From the NCBI GenBank assembly GCA_934476235.1, contig CAKSNL010000001.1, positions 504,710-568,709 of the forward strand: a DNA stretch of 64,000 nt. Direction: 5' to 3'. How positions within the stretch are numbered: the first letter of the stretch is position 1; the number at the start of each line of letters is the position of its first letter. The stretch comes from an uncultured Clostridia bacterium (GTDB lineage: Bacteria > Bacillota > Clostridia > CAKSNL01 > HGM11501). Shown in pieces: positions 25,456 through 34,226 of this stretch. A program made the translations under genes and the position numbers. The notes beneath the pieces are model-generated. The model made no database searches, was not told where the DNA came from, and saw only the letters and a program-made list of their open reading frames with translations.

Positions 25456-27687
25456 TTATATTTCGTCCGCACCGTATTTTAAGGAGTTATCCTGCTGACC
25501 CGGAGGTTCCGGGCTGTGAGGAGGAGTGTTTTCGCCCGGCTTTACAGTGCTGTCGGGCTTTGAAGGGGTTCCCTCTTCTTTTTCTTCCTTTTTTTCCTCG
25601 TGGTATGACTCGTTGCATTTTCCCGGTGACGGAGCGTCCTTTTCCACAAGCTGCGAATACACCGTTCCTGCTTCGCGGCAAACGTCCGTCGCCAAAAGCC
25701 CGCTTACGGAGCAGATGCTCCTGTAGCTCATGTCGTCATAAGAGAGCACCTCGCGGAAGGTCTTGGGCTCGTCATCATAATTTATCTTGCTCATAACGGA
25801 CTTCCAGAGCGGAACGGCAGGATTTCCCGACACGTTAATTGCGGTCGGAACGTCATAGCCGACCCATGTGACCGCGGTATAGGACGGGGTGTATCCGGCA
25901 AACCAGCGGTCATGGTCGTTGGTCGTCGTACCTGTTTTTCCGGCAAGCTCCACACCCGGGAAGGAAGCTCCCGCGCCCGTTCCGTAGCTCACGACCGCAC
26001 GGAGCATATCCGTCATTATTATCGCGGTCGTCGTCTTCATCGCGCGGTGTGTTTCGGGGCGTGCGGCAAAAAGCAGCTCCCCGTTATAGTCGCGTATCTC
26101 TGTATATGTGTGAGGTTCGATATATTTTCCGTCGTTCGCGATAGCCGCGTATGCCCCGGCAAGCTCGATGGGCGAGATACCGTCCGTCAGACCGCCGAGC
26201 GAAAGCGCGGCGAGCGCCTTGTCCGAGACAACGCCGGCGTCCGTCTCCCTTTTGTCCACGAGCGAGGTTATGCCGAGGTTGTTTTTAAGGAAGTTAAACG
26301 ACGTGTCGATTCCCATTTTATCAAGCGTCCGCACCGCGGGAATATTGAGTGACCGCGCTATCGCAGTTTTTACCGATACCGCGCCCGCAAATTTTCCGTT
26401 TGAGTTTCTGGGCGTCCACTTGCTCCCGTCCGAGAGCGTGAAGGTCGTCGGCACGTCCTCCAAAACAGTGCCGGATTTTATAACTCCGTACTCAAGCGCC
26501 GGAGCATATACCGCGATGGGTTTTATCGTTGATCCCGGCTGGCGGAGCGCCGTTGCATGGTTGAATATGAGCGAGCCCGATTTTTCGCCCATTCCGCCGA
26601 CGACTGCCTTTATCTCACCGGTCGAATGTTCTATTATTACCATTGCCGACTGCATCATCTCTCCGTTTTTTGTAACGAAATTGGACTCGTCGGTATATAC
26701 TGATTCCAGAGTTTTCTGAATTTCGGGGTCAATAGTGCACTTTATCTTAAGACCGCCCGTATATATCATCTGCTGAGCCATTGCCTCGGAATATCCGTAT
26801 TTATTCACAAGATCGCCGGAGACCGAGGAAATGACCGTGTCGACAAAGTAAGAGTACACTCCGTTTCCGGTGCCCTCGTCGCGGTGAAAGTCAAGCTTTT
26901 CTTCTGCCGCCTCGGAATACTCTTTATCGGAGATCATGCCCCGCTCCTTCATTTTGCCGAGCACCAGCATCTGCTTTTCCTTGTTTGCCTCGGGGTTTAT
27001 ATAGGGGTCGTATTTGGACGGATACTGCGTTATCCCGGCGATCGACGCGCACTCGGCAAGCGAAAGCTCCGACACGTCCTTGCCGAAGTACACTCTTGAC
27101 GCCGTTGCCACGCCGTTACAGTTCTGGCTTAAGTAAATGGTGTTTAAGTAAAGCTCCAGTATCTCGTTTTTTGAAAGATCGCCCTCAAGCCTTACTGCGC
27201 GGTATATCTCCTGAAGCTTTCTTAAAACGCTCCTTTTATCCTCTCCCGTTAAGTTCTTGACAAGCTGCTGGGTTATCGTGCTTCCGCCGTACACCGAGCG
27301 GTTTTTATCAACAATTCTTATTGCGGAGTTGAGCGCCGCCGCCGCGGTTCTTTTTATGTCAAATCCCGGATGCGTGAAAAACCGCTCGTCCTCTATCGCG
27401 ACGAATGCGTTTTTCATGTCGAGCGGAATCTTGTCAAAATCCACCCACGTCCTGTTCTCATCGTCATAAAGATTCTGAAGCGTTCGCTCATTTCCGTCCT
27501 CATCCTCATAATAGAGCACCGAGGTCATCTTTATGCTTAGGGACCCCGAGTCTATGGGCTCGGTAAATATGCACACCGCGGTGACCGAAATTATTCCGAG
27601 TCCGACAAAGCATGCAAACAGCAGCAATATAAAATTGAAAAAGCCGAAACGCTTCTTCTTGTTCTTTTTCCGGGTCTTAGTTTTCAT
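25456..27687 (-). CDS. Class A penicillin-binding protein (transglycosylase/transpeptidase)
   Basis: A 743-residue bifunctional peptidoglycan synthase. A Lys/Arg-rich cytoplasmic N-terminus and one membrane anchor (about 13-40) lead to the GT51 domain (AIEDERFFTHPGFD, GGSTITQQLVKN, KILELYLN-type ILELYLNTIYLS) and the transpeptidase domain with the SXXK serine in RQPGSTIKP, the SLN-type motif ARSLNIPA and KTGTT. The C-terminal tail (about 690-743) is Pro/Glu/Lys-rich and low in complexity. Gene symbol is not assigned because Clostridia often carry several such paralogues. A TATACT with extended TGC lies at 27719-27724 upstream, without a good -35 box. Divergent from the BofC-like gene. Confidence 0.94.
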   Translation of the reverse strand: MKTKTRKKNKKKRFGFFNFILLLFACFVGLGIISVTAVCIFTEPIDSGSLSIKMTSVLYYEDEDGNERTLQNLYDDENRTWVDFDKIPLDMKNAFVAIEDERFFTHPGFDIKRTAAAALNSAIRIVDKNRSVYGGSTITQQLVKNLTGEDKRSVLRKLQEIYRAVRLEGDLSKNEILELYLNTIYLSQNCNGVATASRVYFGKDVSELSLAECASIAGITQYPSKYDPYINPEANKEKQMLVLGKMKERGMISDKEYSEAAEEKLDFHRDEGTGNGVYSYFVDTVISSVSGDLVNKYGYSEAMAQQMIYTGGLKIKCTIDPEIQKTLESVYTDESNFVTKNGEMMQSAMVIIEHSTGEIKAVVGGMGEKSGSLIFNHATALRQPGSTIKPIAVYAPALEYGVIKSGTVLEDVPTTFTLSDGSKWTPRNSNGKFAGAVSVKTAIARSLNIPAVRTLDKMGIDTSFNFLKNNLGITSLVDKRETDAGVVSDKALAALSLGGLTDGISPIELAGAYAAIANDGKYIEPHTYTEIRDYNGELLFAARPETHRAMKTTTAIIMTDMLRAVVSYGTGAGASFPGVELAGKTGTTTNDHDRWFAGYTPSYTAVTWVGYDVPTAINVSGNPAVPLWKSVMSKINYDDEPKTFREVLSYDDMSYRSICSVSGLLATDVCREAGTVYSQLVEKDAPSPGKCNESYHEEKKEEKEEGTPSKPDSTVKPGENTPPHSPEPPGQQDNSLKYGADEI

Positions 27688-27754
27688 TTTTCGATTCCTC
27701 CGACATATATTCAGAATCAGTATAGCACCTAAACATTAAAAAAGTATTACAAAA

Positions 27755-27783
27755 GCATTATTTTTTTGTATTCGGGAATAATA
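27755..27783 (+). promoter_or_regulatory. Possible forespore-type (sigma-F/G-like) promoter
   Basis: GGGAATAATA fits the GGNNANANTR pattern of the sigma-F -10 element, and GCATT lies 14 bases upstream, one or two short of the usual spacing. No good sigma-A promoter precedes this gene. The call is weak but fits the sporulation-type product. Confidence 0.3.
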
Positions 27784-27806
27784 AATCCGGTGAGGTGTAT
27801 CTGTCT

Positions 27807-28142
27807 ATGCTTAAAAATGCCAAAATTTCAGTGTTTTTCATAATGACTTTATTCTTTTTTTCCCTGGGCGCTCTTGCCGCGGGCGAAACGGTCAGTGAAA
27901 GAGAGGTCACAGAAATAAAGGAGGCTTCCGCTCCGGCGGGTGAGGAGCCTCGTGATGAATATATCGTCACGCTCTATGAGGGCGACCTTTATTTGTACCG
28001 CGTTTGCGGAGAGGACCGCTATCTTATAAAAAAGGCGGACTCCCCCCTCCCGCGCGAGGAGGACATCGTGTCGCTCACAGAGGGCATAAAAACAGACTCT
28101 CTTTCCTCCGCACTTTCGGTATTTGAGGACTTTATCATGTAG
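27807..28142 (+). CDS. BofC-like exported small protein
   Basis: A 111-residue protein with an N-terminal signal or anchor (ISVFFIMTLFFFSLGALA) and a folded C-terminal part (about 55-111) whose pattern YIVTLYEGDLYLYRV ... LPREEDIVSLTEGIKT ... ALSVFEDF resembles the C-terminal domain of BofC, an intercompartmental sporulation regulator in Bacillus. The rest of BofC is absent, as in many clostridial relatives. ATG 27807 follows GAGGTG with nine bases; an earlier GTG at 27795 lies inside the ribosome site. Family assignment is by pattern only. Confidence 0.55.
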   Translation: MLKNAKISVFFIMTLFFFSLGALAAGETVSEREVTEIKEASAPAGEEPRDEYIVTLYEGDLYLYRVCGEDRYLIKKADSPLPREEDIVSLTEGIKTDSLSSALSVFEDFIM

Positions 28143-28143
28143 C

Positions 28144-28172
28144 TTGACAAAAAACGCCTTTCGGTCTATAAT
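28144..28172 (+). promoter_or_regulatory. Consensus sigma-A promoter of the amidohydrolase gene
   Basis: Perfect TTGACA and TATAAT with a 17-base spacer, starting one base after the stop codon of the BofC-like gene. Confidence 0.88.
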
Positions 28173-28204
28173 TTATTATGGATTTGACAGAAAGGTGTTT
28201 TGCT

Positions 28205-28996
28205 ATGAAGATATTTGACGCACATGTTCACGTTTTCCCGGACAAGATCGCGAAAAAGGCAACCGATGCCACAGGTGCTTACTACGGCATTAAGATGTAC
28301 ACGGTCGGCACCTTTGACAATATAAAAAAAGAGCTTGCCGCGGGCAAGGTAAATAAGTGCCTTATTCATTCGACCGCAACAAAGGCAAGCCAGGTCGAGA
28401 GCGTGAATGACTATATTTCCTCGCTCGTTCATTCAGACAGCGAACTTATAGGCTTCGGCAGTATGCATAAAGATTATCCCGACATCAAAGCCGAAACCGG
28501 CCGCATGCAAAAGCTCGGGCTTTTGGGCATCAAGCTCCATACGGACTTCCAGGGCTTCCCGATTGACGATGAGGGTGCTTTTGCAATCTACGAAGCCGCA
28601 AGAGGAAAGCTCCCGATATTATTTCACGTTGGCGATACAAAGTCTGACCTTTCACACCCCAAAAGGCTCGAACGGGTGCTTGACAAGTTCCCCGACCTTA
28701 CCGTGATTGCGGCGCACCTTGGCGGCTACAGTGTCTGGAAGGAGGCGCTCTGCCTTGCCGGAAGACCCGGGAATTTATATCTTGACGCGTCAAGCGCACT
28801 TGAATTTCTGTCCCCGGAGGAGGCGAAGGAGATAATCCTCCGCCACGGAACCGACCGCGTGCTTTTCGGTTCCGACTTTCCGATGCATGACCCCGCAAAC
28901 ACCGCAAAGCTTCTTTTAAACCTTAAGTTAAAGGATTCCGACTATGAAAAAATATTCCATGAAAACGCGGAAAAGCTTTTCGGCGTGAAGTGCTGA
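28205..28996 (+). CDS. Amidohydrolase family protein (metal-dependent TIM barrel)
   Basis: A 263-residue amidohydrolase-2-like enzyme. The metal ligands are visible in order: FDAHVHVFPD (two His), GIKLHTDFQG, LFHVGDT (His), VIAAHLGG (His) and VLFGSDFPMHDP (Asp). Members hydrolyse or decarboxylate cyclic or aromatic substrates; which one is unknown. The first in-frame ATG (28178) overlaps the promoter start region; ATG 28205 follows AAAGGTG with seven bases and gives the normal N-terminus. Single gene between a strong promoter and a terminator. Confidence 0.86.
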   Translation: MKIFDAHVHVFPDKIAKKATDATGAYYGIKMYTVGTFDNIKKELAAGKVNKCLIHSTATKASQVESVNDYISSLVHSDSELIGFGSMHKDYPDIKAETGRMQKLGLLGIKLHTDFQGFPIDDEGAFAIYEAARGKLPILFHVGDTKSDLSHPKRLERVLDKFPDLTVIAAHLGGYSVWKEALCLAGRPGNLYLDASSALEFLSPEEAKEIILRHGTDRVLFGSDFPMHDPANTAKLLLNLKLKDSDYEKIFHENAEKLFGVKC

Positions 28997-29003
28997 AAAA
29001 TAT

Positions 29004-29033
29004 AAAACGGCTGCAAAATTTGCAGCCGTTTTT
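29004..29033. terminator. Bidirectional terminator
   Basis: AAAACGGCTGCAAA / TTTGCAGCCGTTTT with a TTTTTT tail on the plus strand, between converging amidohydrolase and YitT genes. Confidence 0.92.
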
Positions 29034-29897
29034 TCACATCATGGGGGTTCTGAAGCCCTTTCCTATAACATCGCTCGACGTGCTTATCACCATAAACGCA
29101 CTCTTATCGTTTGTGTGAACGTAATTTTTAAGGCGCACCGCCTGCATTCTGTTCACGCAGGTCAATATGAGCGTTTTTTTCTTTTTGGAATACGCGCCTT
29201 CAAATTCCGTGCTCTCCGTTGCCCCGCGGTGCAATTCTCTCATAATAAAGTCAAGCAGCGGCTCGGGATTCTCGGTCACAATCGTGAAATATTTTGAGGT
29301 GTTGATGCTTTCTATCACACTGTCAACGAAAAACGCTTTCGCAATAAGACCGAGGCAGGAAAAAAGTCCCGTTTCGATGCCGAAGACCAGCCCTGCCGTT
29401 ACGGCGATCGCCGCGTCCACCATAAAAAGCGCCTTGCCTATGTCGATACGCGCATACTTTTTTAATATCATCGCGGCGATATCGGTGCCTCCCGTCGAAG
29501 CGCCGGTGTTAAAAAGCACCGCACTGCCGACCGCGGGAAGCAGTACCGCGAACGAAAGCTCCAAAAACGGCTGATTTGTCATCGGCGACGACATTGGATA
29601 TATTTTTTCCATCGCCCATATGGTAAAGGACATTAAAAGGCTGGAATACACCGTTTTCACGCCGAACGATTTCCCGATAAATATAAATCCGGCGATTAAA
29701 AGCGTGATATTGATTATAAGCACATAGCTTCCCGCCGAAAGAGAGGGCGAAAGATATCCCAGTATTACGGAGATACCGGAAACTCCGCCGGTTGAAAAGT
29801 TATTCGGAAACTTGAAAAAATACACTCCGAAAGCGACCATAAGCGTGCCGACGGTGATTATAAGATATGTCTTTAGTGTTTCAAGCGCTTTATCCAT
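29034..29897 (-). CDS. YitT family membrane protein
   Basis: A 287-residue protein with five or six hydrophobic segments in the first 200 residues and a soluble C-terminal DUF2179 domain (about 205-287; YFTIVTENPEPLLDFIMREL, TLILTCVNRMQAVRLKNYV). YitT proteins are common in Firmicutes in several copies; their substrate is not known with certainty. ATG 29897 follows AAGGGGTGG; an upstream in-frame ATG lies over the promoter's -10. Separate transcription unit with its own promoter. Confidence 0.9.
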   Translation of the reverse strand: MDKALETLKTYLIITVGTLMVAFGVYFFKFPNNFSTGGVSGISVILGYLSPSLSAGSYVLIINITLLIAGFIFIGKSFGVKTVYSSLLMSFTIWAMEKIYPMSSPMTNQPFLELSFAVLLPAVGSAVLFNTGASTGGTDIAAMILKKYARIDIGKALFMVDAAIAVTAGLVFGIETGLFSCLGLIAKAFFVDSVIESINTSKYFTIVTENPEPLLDFIMRELHRGATESTEFEGAYSKKKKTLILTCVNRMQAVRLKNYVHTNDKSAFMVISTSSDVIGKGFRTPMM

Positions 29898-29921
29898 GGA
29901 AAAACCACCCCTTGTGCTCAT

Positions 29922-29950
29922 AGTATACCGCAAAAGGGGCGGTTTGTCAC
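29922..29950 (-). promoter_or_regulatory. Promoter of the YitT gene
   Basis: GTGACA and TATACT with a 17-base spacer on the minus strand; a small inverted repeat (ACCGC / GCGGT) fills the spacer. Confidence 0.65.
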
Positions 29951-29960
29951 TATATTTTTT

Positions 29961-31904
29961 TCAATCGAGCTCTTTTTTGCCCGTGTAGAGCTCATAATAC
30001 CTTCCGCCGAGGCGCAAAAGCTCGTCATGCGTGCCCTGCTCCACTATCTCTCCGTGCTCAAGCACTATGATCCTGTCCGAATTTCTGACGGTGGAAAGGC
30101 GGTGCGCTATGACAAACGTCGTCCTCGACGCCATAAGCCTATCCATGCCGTGCTCAATGTGGCGCTCGGTTCTGGTATCGACCGAGCTTGTCGCCTCGTC
30201 AAGCACCAGTATGGGCGCCTTTGAGACCGCGGCGCGCGCAATATTTAAAAGCTGCCTCTGACCCTGGGAAAGATTTGCTCCGTCGCCCTCTATCATGGTG
30301 TTGTATCCGTCCGAAAGACGCATGATAAAGCTGTGTGCGCTTGCGGTCTTTGCCGCCGAGATGACCTCCTCGTCAGTCGCGTCCGGTCTGCCGTAGCGGA
30401 TGTTTTCCATTACCGTACCAGTGAAAAGGTGCGTGTTCTGAAGCACCATGGCGATGTTTTCGCGAAGGGACGAACGCGTGTAGCTTTTTATCGGCTTTGA
30501 ATCTATCGTAATCTCGCCCTCATCAATATCGTAAAAACGGTTCAAGAGATTCGTTATCGTGGTTTTTCCCGCGCCGGTAGAGCCGACAAAGGCAATCTTT
30601 TCTCCCGGATTGGCGACGACCGAGATGTTTTTTAATATTGTTTTGCCCTCGTCATATCCGAAGGTAACGTTTTTAAGCTCAACTCTGCCTTCGATTTTTC
30701 CCATCTTGACCGCGCCGTCCCCGTCAGGCACCTCGGGCTCGGTATCCATTACCTTAAACACGCGCTCCGCTCCCGCAAGTGCGGAAAAGACGTTGCTCAT
30801 CTGCTGGGAAATCATGTTTATCGGCATTGAGAACTGCCTTGAATATCCGGCGAAAACCGTAAGCGCACCCGGTGAAAATCCGCGTGTCGCCATCAATATT
30901 CCGCCGACTCCCAATGTCACGGCATACGATATCTGGCTCGTATTTCCCATTACGGGACCCATAATTCCGCCGTAAAACTGCGCCTTGAACTGCTTATCGC
31001 GAAGGTCGTCGTTAATGAGCGAGAATTCCTCCTCGCACTCCGGCTCATGGTTGAAAACCTTTATGACCTTCTGCCCCGTTACCGTTTCCTCGATGTATCC
31101 GTTGACCGCGCCGAGCGAAGTCTGCTGACCCTTATAATATTTGCTTCCCCGCTTTGCGATCGCGCCGCCGCCGAATATGAATACCGGCACGAAAATAATC
31201 GTTACCATCGTCAAAAGCACGTTCGTGGTCAGCATAAAGACAAGCGTTCCGACAAGTGTAATAGAGCCCGATACAAGCGAAACGAGCGAGTTATCCAGCA
31301 TCATGCCGATGTTGTCAACGTCATTCGTAAAGCGGCTCATGATGTCGCCCGTCGTCTCCTTGTCAAAAAAGCGTACCGGGAGCGCCTGCAATTTTTCAAA
31401 AAGGTCGTTCCTTATGGTCTGAAGCGCACCCTGAGTTGCCGTAAGCATCAGTCTGTTCTGCAGATATGACGCGCCGATTCCTAAAAGGTACACTCCCGCA
31501 AGCACCGCTATGCCCGAAGCAACGTAGGCAAGCGTCGTGCTGCCGAATTTTTCGCAGACAGAGGTTATAATGCTGTCTGCCGTTTTTTCCATCACGCTCA
31601 TATTGACCTCATAGTCGGGCATTACTGCGACCCAGAGCTTATCTATCACCGGTGCCAGCATATACGCGCCGATGAGCGAGGTCAGCGTATTTATTATCAT
31701 CATAAAAAACGCGAAGAAAAGCTGAAGGCGGTATTTTGCAAGGTATGAACAGAGCCTTTTTACTGTCGCTCCGACGTTTTTCGGCTTGCCCGAGCCTCTC
31801 GGTCCGCCGGGTCCTCTTCTCGGTCCGCCCATCGGACCCTTGGGACCTTTTATGTTTCCGCTCTTGGCATATCTCTTTTCAAGTTCTTCTATCGTTCTTG
31901 CCAT
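29961..31904 (-). CDS. ABC exporter subunit with canonical ATPase site
   Basis: A 647-residue fused membrane-ATPase half-transporter. A Gly/Pro/Arg-rich N-terminal extension (about 15-45, GPKGPMGGPRRGPGG) precedes six transmembrane helices (about 55-350) and the nucleotide-binding domain (about 400-647): Walker A GSTGAGKTT, signature NLSQGQRQLL and Walker B ILVLDEATSSVD with the catalytic Glu. It starts one base inside the end of the partner gene, so the two are translationally coupled and most likely form a heterodimer of the multidrug/lipid exporter type. The MarR repressor at the head of the operon suggests drug- or metabolite-induced expression. Confidence 0.93.
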   Translation of the reverse strand: MARTIEELEKRYAKSGNIKGPKGPMGGPRRGPGGPRGSGKPKNVGATVKRLCSYLAKYRLQLFFAFFMMIINTLTSLIGAYMLAPVIDKLWVAVMPDYEVNMSVMEKTADSIITSVCEKFGSTTLAYVASGIAVLAGVYLLGIGASYLQNRLMLTATQGALQTIRNDLFEKLQALPVRFFDKETTGDIMSRFTNDVDNIGMMLDNSLVSLVSGSITLVGTLVFMLTTNVLLTMVTIIFVPVFIFGGGAIAKRGSKYYKGQQTSLGAVNGYIEETVTGQKVIKVFNHEPECEEEFSLINDDLRDKQFKAQFYGGIMGPVMGNTSQISYAVTLGVGGILMATRGFSPGALTVFAGYSRQFSMPINMISQQMSNVFSALAGAERVFKVMDTEPEVPDGDGAVKMGKIEGRVELKNVTFGYDEGKTILKNISVVANPGEKIAFVGSTGAGKTTITNLLNRFYDIDEGEITIDSKPIKSYTRSSLRENIAMVLQNTHLFTGTVMENIRYGRPDATDEEVISAAKTASAHSFIMRLSDGYNTMIEGDGANLSQGQRQLLNIARAAVSKAPILVLDEATSSVDTRTERHIEHGMDRLMASRTTFVIAHRLSTVRNSDRIIVLEHGEIVEQGTHDELLRLGGRYYELYTGKKELD

Positions 31905-33637
31905 TACGCGTCACTCCTTTCTGTCTGAGAAGCATAAATCTCGCTGTATTCGGAGTTCGTTTTTAAGAGCTCATCATGCGTGCCGATGCCGGTTATTTTT
32001 CCGTTATCCATGACGATTATCATATCCGCATTCATGACCGAGCTTATACGCTGAGCAATGATGATTTTCGTCGCGTCCGGCATTTCGTTCTTTAATGCGG
32101 AGCGTATCTTTGCCTCCGTCGCCGTGTCGACCGCACTTGTCGAGTCGTCCAAAATCAATATTTTCGGGTTTTTCAGAAGTGCTCTCGCTATGCAGAGTCT
32201 CTGCTTCTGACCTCCGGAAACGTTGACGCCGCCCTGCTCAATCTCGGAGTCGTACCCTCCCGAGAAGCCTTTAATAAAGTCCGCTGCTGCGGCGCTTGAC
32301 GCGGCATGGGCTATTTTTTCATCCGACGCGTCCTCATCGCCCCATTTTAAGTTATCCTTAACGGTTCCCGAGAAAAGCACGTTATTCTGAAGCACCATGG
32401 ATACACCGTCGCGCAGATTTTTAAGCGAATAGTCGCGCACCGAGATGCCGTCTATCAGGCAGTCGCCCTCATCTAAGTCATACAGTCTCGGAATCATCGA
32501 AACAAGCGTCGTCTTTCCGCATCCGGTAGAGCCGATGATGCCGACGGTCGAGCCCGCCTGAATTTTTAAGTTAATGCCGGAGAGCACCGCCTCTTCGCTG
32601 TCCTTGTAATAGCGGAAGGTCGCGTTTTTAAACTCTATCTCGCCGTGCTCTATCTTTTTATCCTTAAAGCGGGCGGTATCGTCCGAAATATCCTCCTTTT
32701 CATCCAAAACCTCGCTTATTCTCTTTGCCGAAGCGATGGCACGCGACGACTGCATGAGCATTACCGTTACCATCATGAGCGAGGACAATATCTGCGTCAC
32801 GTAGTTAAGGAACGCCGAAAGGTCGCCCACCGGCATGGGAAGATTATCCGAAAGCACAAGCTTGCTGCCGAACCAGAGCACCGCAAGCGTTGTGAAATTC
32901 ATAAAAAGCATCATGACCGGCTGCATGAATATCATCACGCGCATTGCGGAAATATTTGCCTCTTTTAAGTTTTCGTTCGAGCGGCGGAACTTTTTGATCT
33001 CGTGATCCTCGCGCACGAAGCTTTTTACCACGCGCACATTCGTGATGTTTTCCTGAACGCCCGAATTTAACACGTCCACCTTCTCCTGCATCGCGGAAAA
33101 ACGCGGAAAGCCGGTCTTTATTATAAACACAACCGCAATAAGCATCAAAGGTATCGTCACTGCCAGAACCACTGCCAGACTCGGCTTTAAAAGTATCGCC
33201 ATGATAAGCGCGCCGATAAGCATTCCGGGCGCTCTTAAGCACATGCGGAGAAGCATGTTGACAAAGTTCTGAAGCTGCGTTACGTCATTCGTAAGACGGG
33301 TGACGAGCGACCCTGTCGAAAATTTGTCGATATTCGCAAAGGAAAAGCCCTGCACCTTTTTATAAATATCGCGCCTTAAGTCCGCCGCGAAATTGACGGA
33401 CGCTTTTCCTCCGAAATACGCTCCGCCGACTCCGCCCGCCATCATGATAATCGCGACCAGAATCATCAAAAGCGACATCGTGACAGAATAAGAAACTCCT
33501 CTGCCCGCTCCGTTATTGATTATTCCAGCCAGAAACTTCGGCATAACTATTTCGCCCACAACCTCAACTATCATGCAAAGCGGCCCTAAAATGAAATACT
33601 TCATATAGGGTTTTATGTATTTTTTCCACCTTTTCAA
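31904..33637 (-). CDS. ABC exporter subunit with degenerate ATPase site
   Basis: A 577-residue half-transporter with six transmembrane helices in the first 310 residues and an ATPase domain at about 335-577: Walker A GSTGCGKTT, signature VSGGQKQRL and Walker B ILILDDSTSAVD. The catalytic Glu after the Walker B Asp is replaced by Asp (LDD), whereas the partner has LDE. That asymmetry is typical of heterodimeric exporters such as BmrC/BmrD or TmrAB, in which one of two ATP sites is non-catalytic. Overlaps the MarR gene by four bases. Confidence 0.92.
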   Translation of the reverse strand: MKRWKKYIKPYMKYFILGPLCMIVEVVGEIVMPKFLAGIINNGAGRGVSYSVTMSLLMILVAIIMMAGGVGGAYFGGKASVNFAADLRRDIYKKVQGFSFANIDKFSTGSLVTRLTNDVTQLQNFVNMLLRMCLRAPGMLIGALIMAILLKPSLAVVLAVTIPLMLIAVVFIIKTGFPRFSAMQEKVDVLNSGVQENITNVRVVKSFVREDHEIKKFRRSNENLKEANISAMRVMIFMQPVMMLFMNFTTLAVLWFGSKLVLSDNLPMPVGDLSAFLNYVTQILSSLMMVTVMLMQSSRAIASAKRISEVLDEKEDISDDTARFKDKKIEHGEIEFKNATFRYYKDSEEAVLSGINLKIQAGSTVGIIGSTGCGKTTLVSMIPRLYDLDEGDCLIDGISVRDYSLKNLRDGVSMVLQNNVLFSGTVKDNLKWGDEDASDEKIAHAASSAAAADFIKGFSGGYDSEIEQGGVNVSGGQKQRLCIARALLKNPKILILDDSTSAVDTATEAKIRSALKNEMPDATKIIIAQRISSVMNADMIIVMDNGKITGIGTHDELLKTNSEYSEIYASQTERSDA

Positions 33638-34095
33638 TTTTCTGCCCCCTCAATTTCCGTCATGAGATTTGCTTCCATTTTCCTGACCGTGCGGATGAAC
33701 GCGTCAAGCTCCTCGTCGGATACTCCGCGCGTCATAACCGAGTCTATCGATTCAAATATCTCTTTCGACTTCCGGACCATCGTTTTGCCCTTTTCCGTAA
33801 TCTTTACCTCGTTGCAGCGCTTATCGCCGCCCGACGAAACGCGCCCGATATAGCCCGCAGCCTCAAGCTTTCTTAAGGATACCGCCGCTGCCGCCGCGCT
33901 TATGTTAAGCTCCTGTGAAATATCCTTCTGCGTCACGCTCCGGTCAAAGCGCGAGAGCACCATAAGCATAATATGCTGGCTTCTGTGTATCCCGAGCCCG
34001 CCAATCTTTTTTTCGCACAGCTTTCTGTGCATTTTGTCCGTCTGCATAAACTCAAACACCGCCTGATGCCTTTTATCCTTAGCATCCATTTCCAT
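33634..34095 (-). CDS. MarR-family transcriptional regulator
   Basis: A 153-residue winged-helix repressor. The HTH is in VTQKDISQELNISAAAAAVS and the wing in GYIGRVSSGGDKRCNEV. It leads an operon with two ABC exporter genes with overlapping codons, and its own promoter is flanked by two copies of a TTAGTTAA-type palindrome, so it probably represses itself and the exporter and releases DNA on binding a small molecule. The unusual Ala run in the recognition region (AAAAAVS) is read directly from the sequence and is seen in this branch of the family. Confidence 0.92.
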   Translation of the reverse strand: MEMDAKDKRHQAVFEFMQTDKMHRKLCEKKIGGLGIHRSQHIMLMVLSRFDRSVTQKDISQELNISAAAAAVSLRKLEAAGYIGRVSSGGDKRCNEVKITEKGKTMVRKSKEIFESIDSVMTRGVSDEELDAFIRTVRKMEANLMTEIEGAEN

Positions 34096-34112
34096 GCACT
34101 AAGCCCCCTCAC

Positions 34113-34133
34113 AATTAGTTAACACGTTAATTA
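34113..34133. promoter_or_regulatory. MarR operator candidate, promoter-proximal
   Basis: AATTAGTTAACACGTTAATTA is an imperfect palindrome overlapping the -10 box and start point of the MarR-ABC promoter; its core TTAGTTAA recurs at 34171-34178. Confidence 0.6.
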
Positions 34134-34158
34134 TAATGCTTTTTCGAGCGCATGTCAA
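34130..34158 (-). promoter_or_regulatory. Consensus sigma-A promoter of the MarR-ABC exporter operon
   Basis: Perfect TTGACA and TATAAT with a 17-base spacer on the minus strand, bracketed by two TTAGTTAA-containing sites. Confidence 0.88.
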
Positions 34159-34164
34159 GAAAAA

Positions 34165-34179
34165 AGTTAATTAGTTAAG
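34165..34179. promoter_or_regulatory. MarR operator candidate, upstream of -35
   Basis: AGTTAATTAGTTAAG contains the same TTAGTTAA core as the site at 34113-34133 and lies just upstream of the -35 box. Confidence 0.5.
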
Positions 34180-34195
34180 TGAATTTTTTGTAAAC

Positions 34196-34226
34196 GAAAT
34201 GCTCCGCTCTATGAGCGGAGCATTTC
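34196..34226 (-). terminator. Hairpin at the ligA 3' end
   Basis: Fourteen-base-pair stem GAAATGCTCCGCTC / GAGCGGAGCATTTC with TAT loop. The final codons and the TAG stop of ligA are inside the hairpin. The T-tract downstream is poor (TTTCGTTTAC). Confidence 0.75.
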
